Shown one piece after another: positions 33,031 to 44,300 of a DNA stretch of 64,000 nt. The stretch's first letter is position 1, and every line of letters starts with the position of its first letter. Under the pieces are notes generated by a model that did no database searches, had not been told where the DNA came from, and saw only the letters and a program-made list of their open reading frames with translations. The DNA comes from Populus alba. Lineage: Eukaryota > Streptophyta > Magnoliopsida > Malpighiales > Salicaceae. Where the stretch lies: contig NC_133284.1 in assembly GCF_005239225.2 (NCBI RefSeq), positions 30,366,339-30,430,338 of the forward strand, read 5' to 3'. Position numbers and translations under genes: made by a program.

Positions 33031-34489
33031 TAAGTTTAAGACTCCTTTGTTGGACTGCTGCAAATCTTCTTTGTATCTTGTTCACAATTCTAGCCATTTG
33101 TACTAATGACCATACTCCTATAAAACCAGAATCTAGTCCAAATTGATGCTGGAGATTGTTTTGGATGCTGAGAAATTGTGTTACAAATTCCATTTCTTTT
33201 GGTTGCAAAATAATACAAAGAACTGCTCAGCTAGTCCACGCATTGCCACATCCTAATTACCTATTCTCCAGAGCCCAGACAAGCAATCCAATTAATTCCA
33301 GTGCCGGCAAGGACTACGTGTATACTTCCTAGACAACTTAAATTTTTTTTGGTCTATTTATTAATTCCAGTGTTATCTTCATTTTTTTTTCTTATGAAAT
33401 TTCTATCTTCATATCTCCTTCTTCATTTTCAGCCATTTCTGAATCCCAGAATACATGTTGGCGCCTTTCTCGTTAACTAAATATACAAATTACTATATAT
33501 CTACTCTTTGTTAGCATAGAGTTATTTACAAGTCTTATATCAAGATATAATATATATTTATATAATTATCAAATCAATGTATATCATATTAAATAGAATT
33601 TAGTTTGACAAAATATGAGTATAAATTCAAGAATAAAAGAGTACTCGAAAAATAAAATAAAATATATAAATATTCAAGAAATTAACTAATTGGACTCATT
33701 CTATAATCAACATATATATTTATTTATATTACATTTATATTAAAGATTATCCAACTCATCCGAAAAATATAAAAGTAAAAGGAATATTAGATAAAAGACC
33801 TAAGAATCTTATTAAAGATTGTTTGAAGTACCTACAACGAATATACTAAAAAACAACTTAAAACAACACAAATGAAAGACTCCAATGCATAAAAGAAAAC
33901 CAAGTTTAGGGACAAACAATAATTTCTATAAATTAAGGACCAAAACATAATTTTATCTAAATTAATTGACCAAATTACAAATGTCAAAAATACATAATTA
34001 TATTGAAATTTCATTCATAATCCATCCTCAAATCTGTACAAATCTCAATTTATGTTCCAAGAACTAAATTATAATTTTTCAAAGTTCAGTGACTAAATTA
34101 TAAATATCTAAAATAAGGGGACTAAAATAAAAATAACACAAATCAATTATCAATATGAGATTTGTATCCTTAACCTCTTAAGAATACGTTAAGAATTCCA
34201 AAATATGTTTCAGAGGTCAAATTATAATTTTTCAAAGTTTAGGAACTAAATTATAATTTTCATAAATCAAGACCAATATAAAATTTCTATCATCTTCAAC
34301 ATTCAAACCATTCTGTACAGATTTCCAGCTAAATGCTGTATTGACCACACTAAATGCTGCATATTTTGAAACTAAATGCTGTATTGACCACACCATGAAT
34401 GTGTCCTAGCCAAGTTAGGAAGTCTCACAAGCTAATATTCGAATCTTTCATCTCTTAAAACTACATTTTCTGCATACAATAGTAACAGT
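33031..34489. other. Intergenic sequence with decayed LTR-like repeats
   Basis: Between about 33900 and 34290 phrases such as ACTAAATTATAATTTTTCAA and AAAGTTCAGTGACTAAATTA recur with 30-60 bp spacing, a style seen in plant retrotransposon LTRs. No gene and no clear ends. Confidence 0.4.
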
Positions 34490-34494
34490 CAAAC

Positions 34495-35377
34495 TGTGGA
34501 CATTATGGAAACTTAGCTGTAGCTGGAGGCAACTTGACTAAATTATGGTTACTTTTTAACCATATCTGATCAACTGTAACCAATAGGAGATAGTCCAGAC
34601 TCATTCGCAATATAGGATGATCCACTGTAACCGCTTTTTGTTGCTCCGACTGTGTTTTATATAAATGCTCTCTATCTTGATGCATGGTTCAAGACACATT
34701 TGTGTGATGTTGCTGAAAGCTGCTTCTATATGCAGTTGGCAATGGCTGTTTCATGTATTTGTACAAGCAACGCAGAAGCATTTCCTGGTTGGGATATCCT
34801 CTTGAAAGAGAAAGCACTGCAATTTTTTCAGATAGTTGCCTTTTGATACCTTCTTGGTTGCGATAGGTCCAGGCTATATTCATTTTTTTCCGGTTTTTCC
34901 CGTGAACTTCTTGCGCATCATCTTTGTATAATCAATTTAAGGAAACCAAGGATTAACTGAAATAAGCACAAGCTTCTCTTCCTTGACAGAATTCAGATAT
35001 TGTATTTACAGTCTGAAAATGTCAAAACTGTAGCAAATTTGTCAATATTTTTTCAACCTGCTGTCAAAACTCTTATTTCTCTTATATAAATGAAGACAGA
35101 GAAAGTAAGAGGGCAAGTGTAAAGAACAAGTGTGTGGAGTGAGTGCAAATGCAATTTTAAGAGTGAGAAAAAGCATATTTGAGAGAGAAATAACAAGTAT
35201 AAAAGTGAAATATTAGATTTTCTGGGATTGTCTTGAGTTAAATTGAGTGCTGGTATCAATCCTCTAATAATATATAATCTGCTGTCTCTGTAGACATATT
35301 GTTTTGGGGAATCACATAATTTTACATACTTGTTTGTAATATATTTGTGTTTTGCTTTCGGTCCAATATTCACAACA
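34495..35377 (+). mobile_element. Possible solo LTR of a Copia-like retrotransposon (883 bp)
   Basis: The segment begins TGTGGACATTATGG and ends ATATTCACAACA (TG...CA). The neighbouring 5-mers CAAAC and AAAAC match at 4 of 5. TATATAAATG lies near 34660 and again near 35082. The last 120 bp (CTGTCTCTGTAGACATATTG then TTGGGGAATCACATAATTT) resemble the 3' part of plant Copia LTRs. The borders are tentative. Confidence 0.4.
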
Positions 35378-36077
35378 AAAACTCATGTAGCAGAGTCCAT
35401 TCTTACCATTTCAAGCTGTGATCAGATACATTTGTACATCTTATGTCTCCGTAAGACGACTAGAAAAACATAGGCTGTTGTTTTCAACATCATGTCTGAC
35501 CCCCTCCTAGTAGATGCGTATTAACTTTCCAACATGAAGACAAAGTAATCCAAAATTAGTTTCTTGATATTTGTCTGTTTTACATGCGCAATATGGAATG
35601 GCAATAATGGATACCACTCATCATTTTCTTATCCTCTCCCCTTCTCCTTCCATCTTTTGCCTTGGGCATGAAAGCTATCGTAAAATTAAAGACTTTTCTC
35701 CCCTGCTTGGAAATATATCATTTAACTCGAAAACTATCATTCTGCACTTGCTGACCAGGTTCTGTTATCCTCAGTAACAGTGCTATAAAGATTATGCTTG
35801 ATAGAACTGTAGAACATTTAAAATTTATCATTACACATGCAAACCCTAACGGGGCCATGAGGCCTGAACCATACATTTTTGGCTCACCCTTCCCAATTCA
35901 TTTAAAACAGACAGTATGGAAGGCACAAGATATCACCGGGGTAAGGATGTGGAATGCCAGATTCATCCTAAACCAGCACTATGACCATCCCAAGCTCTAA
36001 CAAAATTGAATCATGCAGGAGAAGCAAAAAGGTTTAAAATGGCCAAAGTGGACAAGATCAAGAAGTTCTAATATCAT

Positions 36078-37407
36078 CATGGAGAGCAACTGTATGCATC
36101 ATAACCTTGTCCATAACCATAATCAGCATTCCATGGATCTACTTGCTGACCCCAAGTAGCAGTACTCAAGTCCTACAGCAACGGAATATCAAATATTATC
36201 GAGGCTAGTATAGCAAATTAAGAATAATGATTTGAAATTGCATGTTAGAGTCAAAGGCTGCCAATAAATACAAGACTAGATAGTCTCTTCCATAATGACT
36301 TCAACCCATGCTGATGTTTTAACTTCAACTTTCTTTAGAGAGACGAGACATTGATTAAATATTCAAAACAGGCCATTAATGATTAATTCACCGATTAAAC
36401 AAATAAATATTGACACGATAGTACTTTCTTCATGGTATTGAGCTGGATGTTGGAAATTAAACAATTGTGTTGTTTTTATGGATGTGAAAGACACATAGCA
36501 TGATGAGGTGTGTACATGGTCAAACATTCTCAAAGCTGGAAGTGAAACCTACTTGTTTCCTGCCTCAAGAAATGCGCACCAGTTGTTGACCAATCACATG
36601 CCCTTGCATCCTGTGTATTGCTTCTCCAGCTGATGTCCTATGCAGAAAGCACTGAAAAAGTTCAGGGTATTTTACAAGGAATTACTATTGATCGACTTAA
36701 AATACTATCTCAATCCAAAAACTTTCATGGTTAGATAAGTCATCTAGAATTGTATCGTATTACTCTCTTACACACCTGGCCCACAAAAATGTTATTCCCC
36801 GGCATTCTTTGTATGACCTTTTCAGATAGTTTGCTTCCCAATAATTTAGATCATTAGAAGCTTATATGGTCGTTAACTTCATAACTTATACGAGTAGTCA
36901 AAATGTGCACAAACTGGCTCGGACATCCATGTTAATAAAAATAAAAAATAATAAAATTAGTATTTGGAGAAACCTTGACAGTAATAAGGGGTGCCCCATT
37001 TTACTATCCTCACAATAATACTGTCTGCCCCCTTCGTCCTTTTTACTTGTGATTCTCCTTTTCTCTGACTAATATGAGAAGTGAAGGGCTAACCCATACG
37101 ATAGTGTTGCTGAAAAGAAATGATCTTGAACCAACATTCTAACTCAACCACCAAATGCTTAATCAAAAGGACAAATGAAAATGCCATGATGCAGCAATAT
37201 TGCTACTTCTATGACATATTATCTGAGGACAATAGTGTAGCAAGATAAAATGTTTACAGCCACTACACTAACAAACCTAGTTGCAAACTGTACAAAACCA
37301 CATCCTCTGCCAGCAGGAATCTTGACAGAGGCAATCTCCCCAAGCTGCAGAAAGGCTTGCCTCAAGTCCTCTTCTGTGACTATAGGATCCAAGTTACCAA
37401 CAAAGAT
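36078..37407 (-). pseudogene. RBP45/RBP47-type RNA-binding protein gene fragment (third RRM and C terminus)
   Basis: Three minus-strand exons join in frame: about 37407-37277, 36637-36553 and 36172-36078. The first encodes an RRM half with IFVGNLDP and GRGCGFVQFATR. The second encodes TSAGEAIHRMQG and IGQQLVRIS. The third ends with WGQQVDPWNADYGYGQGYDA, the Gln/Tyr/Gly-rich tail of this family. RBP45/47 proteins bind poly(A)/U-rich RNA through three RRMs. The copy is broken: a TGA at 36565-36567 replaces the conserved Trp codon of the SWGR motif, the first two RRMs are absent upstream, and the acceptor before the RRM reads GCAT instead of GCAG. Because introns are kept, it is a truncated genomic copy, not a processed one. 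It lies 0.7 kb upstream of the divergent LPAT gene. Confidence 0.8.
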
Positions 37408-37878
37408 ATGCAATATGAAAATATAGTCAGAGAAATACACAAGAAACAATCAGCAAAAAACTGAAGTCTGCCTAACATATTGTGGAATTGGTAATTAACG
37501 TCACTATCTGCTGAAACCACTTGGACTGGTATGGCCATGTATGCTCAGTAATATTTAACTTGCAGAACCTCGTACATTTTCCTAAGGTGTAAGTTGTTTT
37601 AAACCATAATTTCCAGGACGCAGTTTCACTTTAAATGGGATATAAAAATGTTTCATTCAAAGGGTAAACAAGTTGTTCCTAGCACCAATCACGATTTTTT
37701 TCAAGGTAAAATTTGAAACTAGAGCATCTGTTGAAAAGTAAATATAAATGTAATCCAATTACAATTTGCTTCCAAGGAATAACCACAGTAATAGTAGTAA
37801 TGTATAAATTTTTGGCAGAATAACAACATTTAAAAGAACTTCAGCATATTTTTACTTTATCGTGCTTGTGAAGCGTGA

Positions 37879-38079
37879 TTTTTATGAAGGACTTGGAAGA
37901 AAAATTATTTTCGTAGATAATAAAAAAGAAATTAACGGGTGATAATTAATGTACTTTTTTATTAAAAGATGCACGAAAAATGGTAAAACTACTAATCACA
38001 ATCGAAATGTGACATTGCTAATAATTTTTCTTCTTCGAGAAATTAAATTTTTATGAAGGACTTGGAAGAAAAATTATTT
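37879..38079. repeat. 32-bp direct repeat upstream of LPAT
   Basis: A 32-bp stretch starting TTTTTATGAAGGACTTGGAA occurs at 37879-37910 and again at 38048-38079, 169 bp apart. The second copy overlaps the TATA-like region of the LPAT gene. Confidence 0.85.
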
Positions 38080-38084
38080 ATATA
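38075..38084 (+). promoter_or_regulatory. TATA-like box of the LPAT gene
   Basis: TATTTATATA lies about 285 bp upstream of the LPAT start codon and is followed by a GA-rich leader-like stretch (38086-38120). This is consistent with a transcription start near 38110. Confidence 0.45.
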
Positions 38085-38236
38085 CAGAGAGTGAGTGCAA
38101 GAGGGAGAGAGAGAGAGGAGCTGGTTTTGTACTGTACTGGGAGTGTGTTATAATTTGAGAGCTAAAATATAAAAATGCTGGCAACAGCGAAGAAAGTCTC
38201 CCTCCCATCCCACTCCATGCAACTGCATCGAAATCG

Positions 38237-38342
38237 GTATCTCCTTCAAACACAAACCGCATATTTTGTTTTTCATGTTTTATCTCACCTTCTTTTCCTT
38301 CTCTTTTTCGCTCCATCACTGCGTTGGCATTGCATATTGCAG
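38237..38342 (+). other. Probable 5'-UTR intron of LPAT
   Basis: Donor GTATCTCC follows GAAATCG, and the acceptor CATATTGCAG lies 18 bp before the start codon. The intron is 106 bp, predicted from signals only. Confidence 0.5.
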
Positions 38343-38360
38343 GCTTGGTGAGGAATATTA

Positions 38361-41300
38361 ATGGCGTGGCCAGCTGTACTCGTTATTGTCCCTGTTGGAA
38401 TCATTTTCATACTCTCTGGTCTCATTGTTAATCTCATCCAGGTCATTCATTATTAATCACCCTTTACTTTCTTGGTTTCTTTGTCGTTAGTTATGCTTGG
38501 TTTTTATTTGGATGTTTCTTTGATGCTTTCTTGTCTTTCTGGGATTTATCAAGTTTGCGTTACTTGGGAAGTTGTCAATACTGGAGAAGTTCGGATCTAT
38601 ATAATGTGTATCACCCCAATTGAGGCAAACGGTAATATATGCCTTTGCAAGTTGAATGGGTCTTCTGGGAGTGACGCATAATCAATTAAGGATATAGAGC
38701 TGTGATCTTTGATGACTCTGGGTCACGCACCTATAATTTTCTTGTCTCTGATTGTTCAATCTCTAAATCTAGTTCATCCAAGGAAAATGCCTTTCTTCCG
38801 TGTTCGATTGGCTCTGATTATTCTACCCATTATTGAAGTATACGATTTTGGTTTCAGAATTTTATTAAGAAGAGTCGTATGAACCCATTGGAAATGAAAC
38901 ATACGATCTCTGATCTGGGATTTTTCATTAGAAAGCAACTCTAGAACAATAAAAAACAATGATGTGATTTGTCTGTTCTGCCCACATCAGCAAAAACAAA
39001 ATAAGATCTTGCAGATCTTGTAATGAGGTGAATGAATATCTTGTATAGGTGACTTATTTTGTTTGGCCTAATGGTATCTTTCTAATGACTCTGTCTATTT
39101 AACAAGGTTATGTGGGTTTTGTTCCATTTCATAATATATGTCTCTAGTTATCTCCTCTGAAATTCCAATGCTTTTCTGTTTATTTGAAAAACAGGGATCC
39201 TTAGTCTTGAATATGACTGTCAATCATGGGTTTAGTTTTCACTTCTTTATGAAATTTTTAACATGGTCTATATTTCTCTATTTTATTTTCCTTCTCAAGA
39301 CACCACCCTCACGAGGCAGGGGAAAATAAAAACATAAATAAGAAACATAATTTTTGTTTTTTTTTTCTTTTTTTCCCGTTAAATTAAAGCTATAAATGAT
39401 ATCTTTTAACCTTTTGCCATCGTAATTTATTTCTTGCTTTTACTCATATCTTGCACTTCGCAGGCAGTTCTTTTCATCCTTGTTCGTCCCGTGTCCAAGA
39501 GTCTGCACAGAAGGATCAACAAAATAGTTGCAGAATTGCTTTGGTTGGAGCTCATAGTGCTCGTTGATTGGTGGGCAAATCTGAAGGTGCTTAAATTCTT
39601 CTTTAAATTGCTTTTTATGGTGTTAAGCTTTTGATTCTCATCTTATCTGACAGTTATTCATAGATCATCCATACAATAAGTTCCAAGAAAACCTCCTTAA
39701 TTTCTAGAGTCAGGAACTCATGTCATTCACATGAGTATCCCCATTAGAATCCGCACCACCACTACTTACCCACAGAAAAAATAAACAAAATAAAATAAAA
39801 TGAAGAAAAGAAAAGAAAAGAAAAGAAAGAGAGGATTTGTTGGGGAATCCGACTGATAATGTACTGATAGTTGCTCATTGGAGGCTAAGCACACTGACAC
39901 AATATTTAACATGGTTCGACAAATCTCCTACATCCATGGAAGAGATCCATATTATTAGAGATAGAGAAATAATATAATACAAATACATGGAGGAGGAGGA
40001 TCACTTCACTCAACCTCAACTCCTAGCTCTCATTGCTACACTTGTAGCTGCTGCCTTTGCCTTTCACTCTTTCTCTCTTCTCTTTTACACACACTCACCA
40101 TTCTCTTATTTTGCTCTCTCTTTTAGTGCCTGTTTATAGGCAAGAATAGTGCCATCAACTCCTGCTCATCTTCAATAATGGTGGCTACACATGGGTTGTA
40201 CCATTTTTGTCAATGATTGGTGCAGCTATCATTATAACCTTTTGACAATAACAACCCTCCATCTTAGGATAGGCTGAAAAGTTGCTGCCCAGCAACATCC
40301 CAACAGGATTTTCAACATGTAATGTGCATTAGCTCCGGCATTTTTTTTTCATGCAATGCCCTTGATGCTCTTGAAGTCATTAGAGAATAGAAGGCATGCA
40401 CCTCTGGGATGAAAGTTCCTTTTTATTATTTTGGCATTTCTTTAATTTCTTATTCGGCGAATAATTTGTGGGAGTTAATATTTTATTATCGTTCAAATTT
40501 TCTTATGTACTCCATTGCCACCTACTTTATTGATGGCTTGGAAAATTTGCAATTGAGTGCTTACGGATTGTTCTATATGTAACCATGAATCTGCAGATTT
40601 TTCCCCGACTTGCCTGATGAGTTTCCCCCTTTGAGGTCTAACTAGTTAGAATTTCTCAATGCAGATTGAAGTGTATGCAGATGATGAAACTTTTGAATTG
40701 CTAGGTGCAACCCTGAGGTTTCTCTTTTTTTTTCCCTTTCCATAGTATAATCTTAACTTTTAACCCATGTTCAGAATTATTTTTTATTTGAGAACTTTCC
40801 AGGTAAAGAGCATGCGCTTGTCATTAGCAATCATAATTGTGACCTTGATTGGCTTGTCGGATGGATCTTAGCTCAGGTGCTGAATTCTGCTTTAAGCAAT
40901 TAAGTAAAACTTGTATTCGTTGCATGTATGCCTGTAATCGTGACTCCTGTCCGTTGCTTTCTGAAGATCAACGGGCTAATTATCAATAGTCTGTCTCTTC
41001 CCACCAACATTTATACCTCTGGCCGCTACTATGAATGGTTGATTTGCATGTCCATCAAGTCTATAAATATGGAAATCTAAATCTTCTAGGAAGAAATAAA
41101 TTGGCCTATCTGTGGGAGGATTCATAATTTTCCACGTAACTTCTTTTCTGCTCTCCTGAAATAATTTGCTCTCAAATAAGATGATCTGGTGTCGCAAAAC
41201 CTTTCTTTTGTCTTGAAAGGGAAGTTGTTGTAATGTTGGCCAAGAATGATTTCAGTGGTAAAGTTTCCAAATACACGGATAGCTTTAGGAACAGTATGGT

Positions 41301-44300
41301 CAGAGTATTGTAGTGATTTAACAGCATTGTGTGTGGATATCTTTGTGACCGTGATTATAGTGATTTATTATGCCTTGTTTAAAGTATTCTTGTAAGACAT
41401 TTGGGATTCTCTAAGTTTCATCGAATGCTTTTCTTTTTTCTAACTTTCACCCTTTCTTATTGAATATGAACTCTTAACAGCGCTCAGGTTGCCTTGGCAG
41501 TGCACTGGCTGTCATGAAGAAAGAAGCTAAAGTCCTGCCTGTGAGTTTTCAATTGAACCAGCATTCCTTCATTCTCTTTGATATGAGATGATTCCTTGTA
41601 ATAATATTACTATAATAACTAAGAGAAAACAATCTATCCCAGTTGCTGAAATTTGTTAGCAGTCAGGGCAGTGGCCACTAGAGTTTTTAAAGCCATTGTC
41701 TGCATTTAGAAAAGGTGGTTTCGTTGAATTCTCCATTCTATATAATTTGTGTGCACAGAAAACCGTTATGGCAAGACTTTAGTTTTAAGTTAAATTCAAA
41801 CATATTAGTTTTAAGTTGATTGTGCTTTGGTAATTGGAATAATGGAAAGACTTTTTATTTTTTTGACAAGGAGAAACAAATTTTTAAGTCTGATCATTTC
41901 AGTATTCCGAACCTTAGAAAAACTACAGAGGGGTTGTGACTTCTGCAGTTTCATTGATCCCACTTGAGTTCTTTTCCTATGTGAAAGATTTGAATGCTGC
42001 TTCTCTTCTTCTTCTTCTTCTTTTGGAAACTGAAACACCAAAATATTGCTTGATTTTATGGCATTTTGTTTTCAGAGTAGTGTTTTGGTGTATTTGCTTG
42101 GACAGGAATGCAAGGATTTATAGTAGTTGTTTCACGTCTAAAAATAGGCTACTATTTTTACGAAATAGTCAAACACAAACAATTGTTACGAAATAGGCTA
42201 TTATTTAATGCATAATTTGGCTTTAAGCTTCAGAGGCCTTCGAGGATGTTTCTTTAGCTGACAAGATCACTTATTTCGCCAAACTCAATTTGTAAATAAT
42301 TTGTTCTATCAATGATGCTTCTTCTTTTTACCAAATACGTCATAGCCTGTATCTGTATAGCCAAACAAAAGTGATTTCCCCTCATCGATATGTTTTGCAA
42401 CTCGGTGATGTTCTGACTTGTGGCTTGCTAACACACTCACATCAGGTGGGGGGAGTTAACTAATTGTCTCAAATTAATACAAGAGGAATAGAAGTCTTGA
42501 CTCTGCTCTGCTTGGGCCTCAAAGCCATGGTCTCCTCTCCCATTCCTGAATTTAAACACTGATGTGCATGCGTTATTTATTTATTAACTCATAATCATCA
42601 TCTATGATCAAGATTGAGGCATTATTTTTTCCTATAGAAGTTTTGAAATGACCAAATCTTTGAGCAATTCTCTAGGAAACCGTTCCCTTCTTTCTATTGT
42701 ATCCCAACTTTTTTGGTTGAATTGAATTTTCATTCATCTTAATTGACACAGATAATAGGCTGGTCAATGTGGTTTTCTGATTATGTGTTTCTGGAAAGAA
42801 GCTGGGGTAAGGATGAAAGAACATTGCAGGTACGGATATTGCAATGGATGTCACATGAATTTCATATAATTTCTCTGTTTTTCTTATTTATATCATATGG
42901 GATTTGGCATTGCAGTCAGGTTTTGAACGGCTAGTAGATTTTCCGATGCCTTTTTGGCTGGCTCTTTTTGTGGAGGGAACTCGCTTCACACAGGCTAAAC
43001 TTCTAGCGGCACAGGAATTTGCTGCTTCCAGAGGAATTCCTGTTCCTAGAAATGTTTTGATTCCACGTACCAAGGTGAATAATAGTTGAGCATTTTGTCA
43101 AGTGAAGTAGCGGTTTGCACTTTTCAGATTGCATGTTATAATAGTAGATCCTTCAAGCCAAGCTTGTAGAGTTGCATTTAGGATTTACCTCCTGTTTGCA
43201 TCTTCCTGCAGAAATCTAGAAATGATCCAAAAGTTAGCAAGTGCTTTGATTTTTCTTTTTTTGAAACTAAAACCACCACTTCTAGTTAAACCCAGAATCT
43301 GTGGTCTGTCGCCAATCTGTTCATTGCTTAAGAAAATTATAGTCAAGACATGCATAGCAGACTGATATACCAATTGTTGGGGATTTCGACCGGTGATGTT
43401 CTGATAGTTGTTTATTGAAGGTTAAGTACACTGACACAATATTTAACTTGGTTCAGAAAATTGCCTACATTCACAGGAGAAGAGCCAATATTATTAGAGA
43501 TAGATAAATGATTACAACACATACAGAGAAGGATCATTTCACTCAAACTCAACTTCCATTGCTTTCACATATTCCTGCACATGGCAGCCACTCCTCTTTC
43601 TTTCTTCTTCTCTTCTCTTCACTTCACACTCTCTCTCACTTTGCTCTCTAATTTATGCCTCTATTTATAGGCATGAATGGTAAGACAACTTGGCCATAGA
43701 TTATGCTTTCACATATTTCTGCACATGGCAGCCACTCCTCTTTCTTTCTTCTTCTCTTCTCTTCACTTCACACTCTCTCTCACTTTGCTCTCTAATTTAT
43801 GCCTCTATTTATAGGCATGAATGGTAAGACAACTTGGCCATAGATTATGCTTTCACATATTACTGCACATGGCAGCCACTCCTCTTTCTTTCTTCTTCTC
43901 TTCTCTTCACTTCACACTCTCTCTCACTTTGCTCTCTAATTTATGCCTCTATTTATAGGCATGAATGGTAAGACAACTTGGCCATAGATTATGGCACTAA
44001 TGGTGGCAGCACATGAGTTGCACCATTTGTGTTAATGATTGGTGCAACTTGTTTGACAATAACTCACCTACCATTGTAGCCTTTTGATAATGACATAGGT
44101 TGCAAATGTTATTGCCCACTAATGACAACATCCCAACAATTGTTAGGATTTTTGCCATTAATGTGCAGCAATCATACAACATTTGCAACCCTACTCTAGG
44201 AGAAGGTTGCCATTGTCAAAAGGCTACAATGGTAGATGGGTTATTATCAAACAAGTTGCACCAACCATTGATAAAATGGTGCAACCCATGTGTTGCCACT

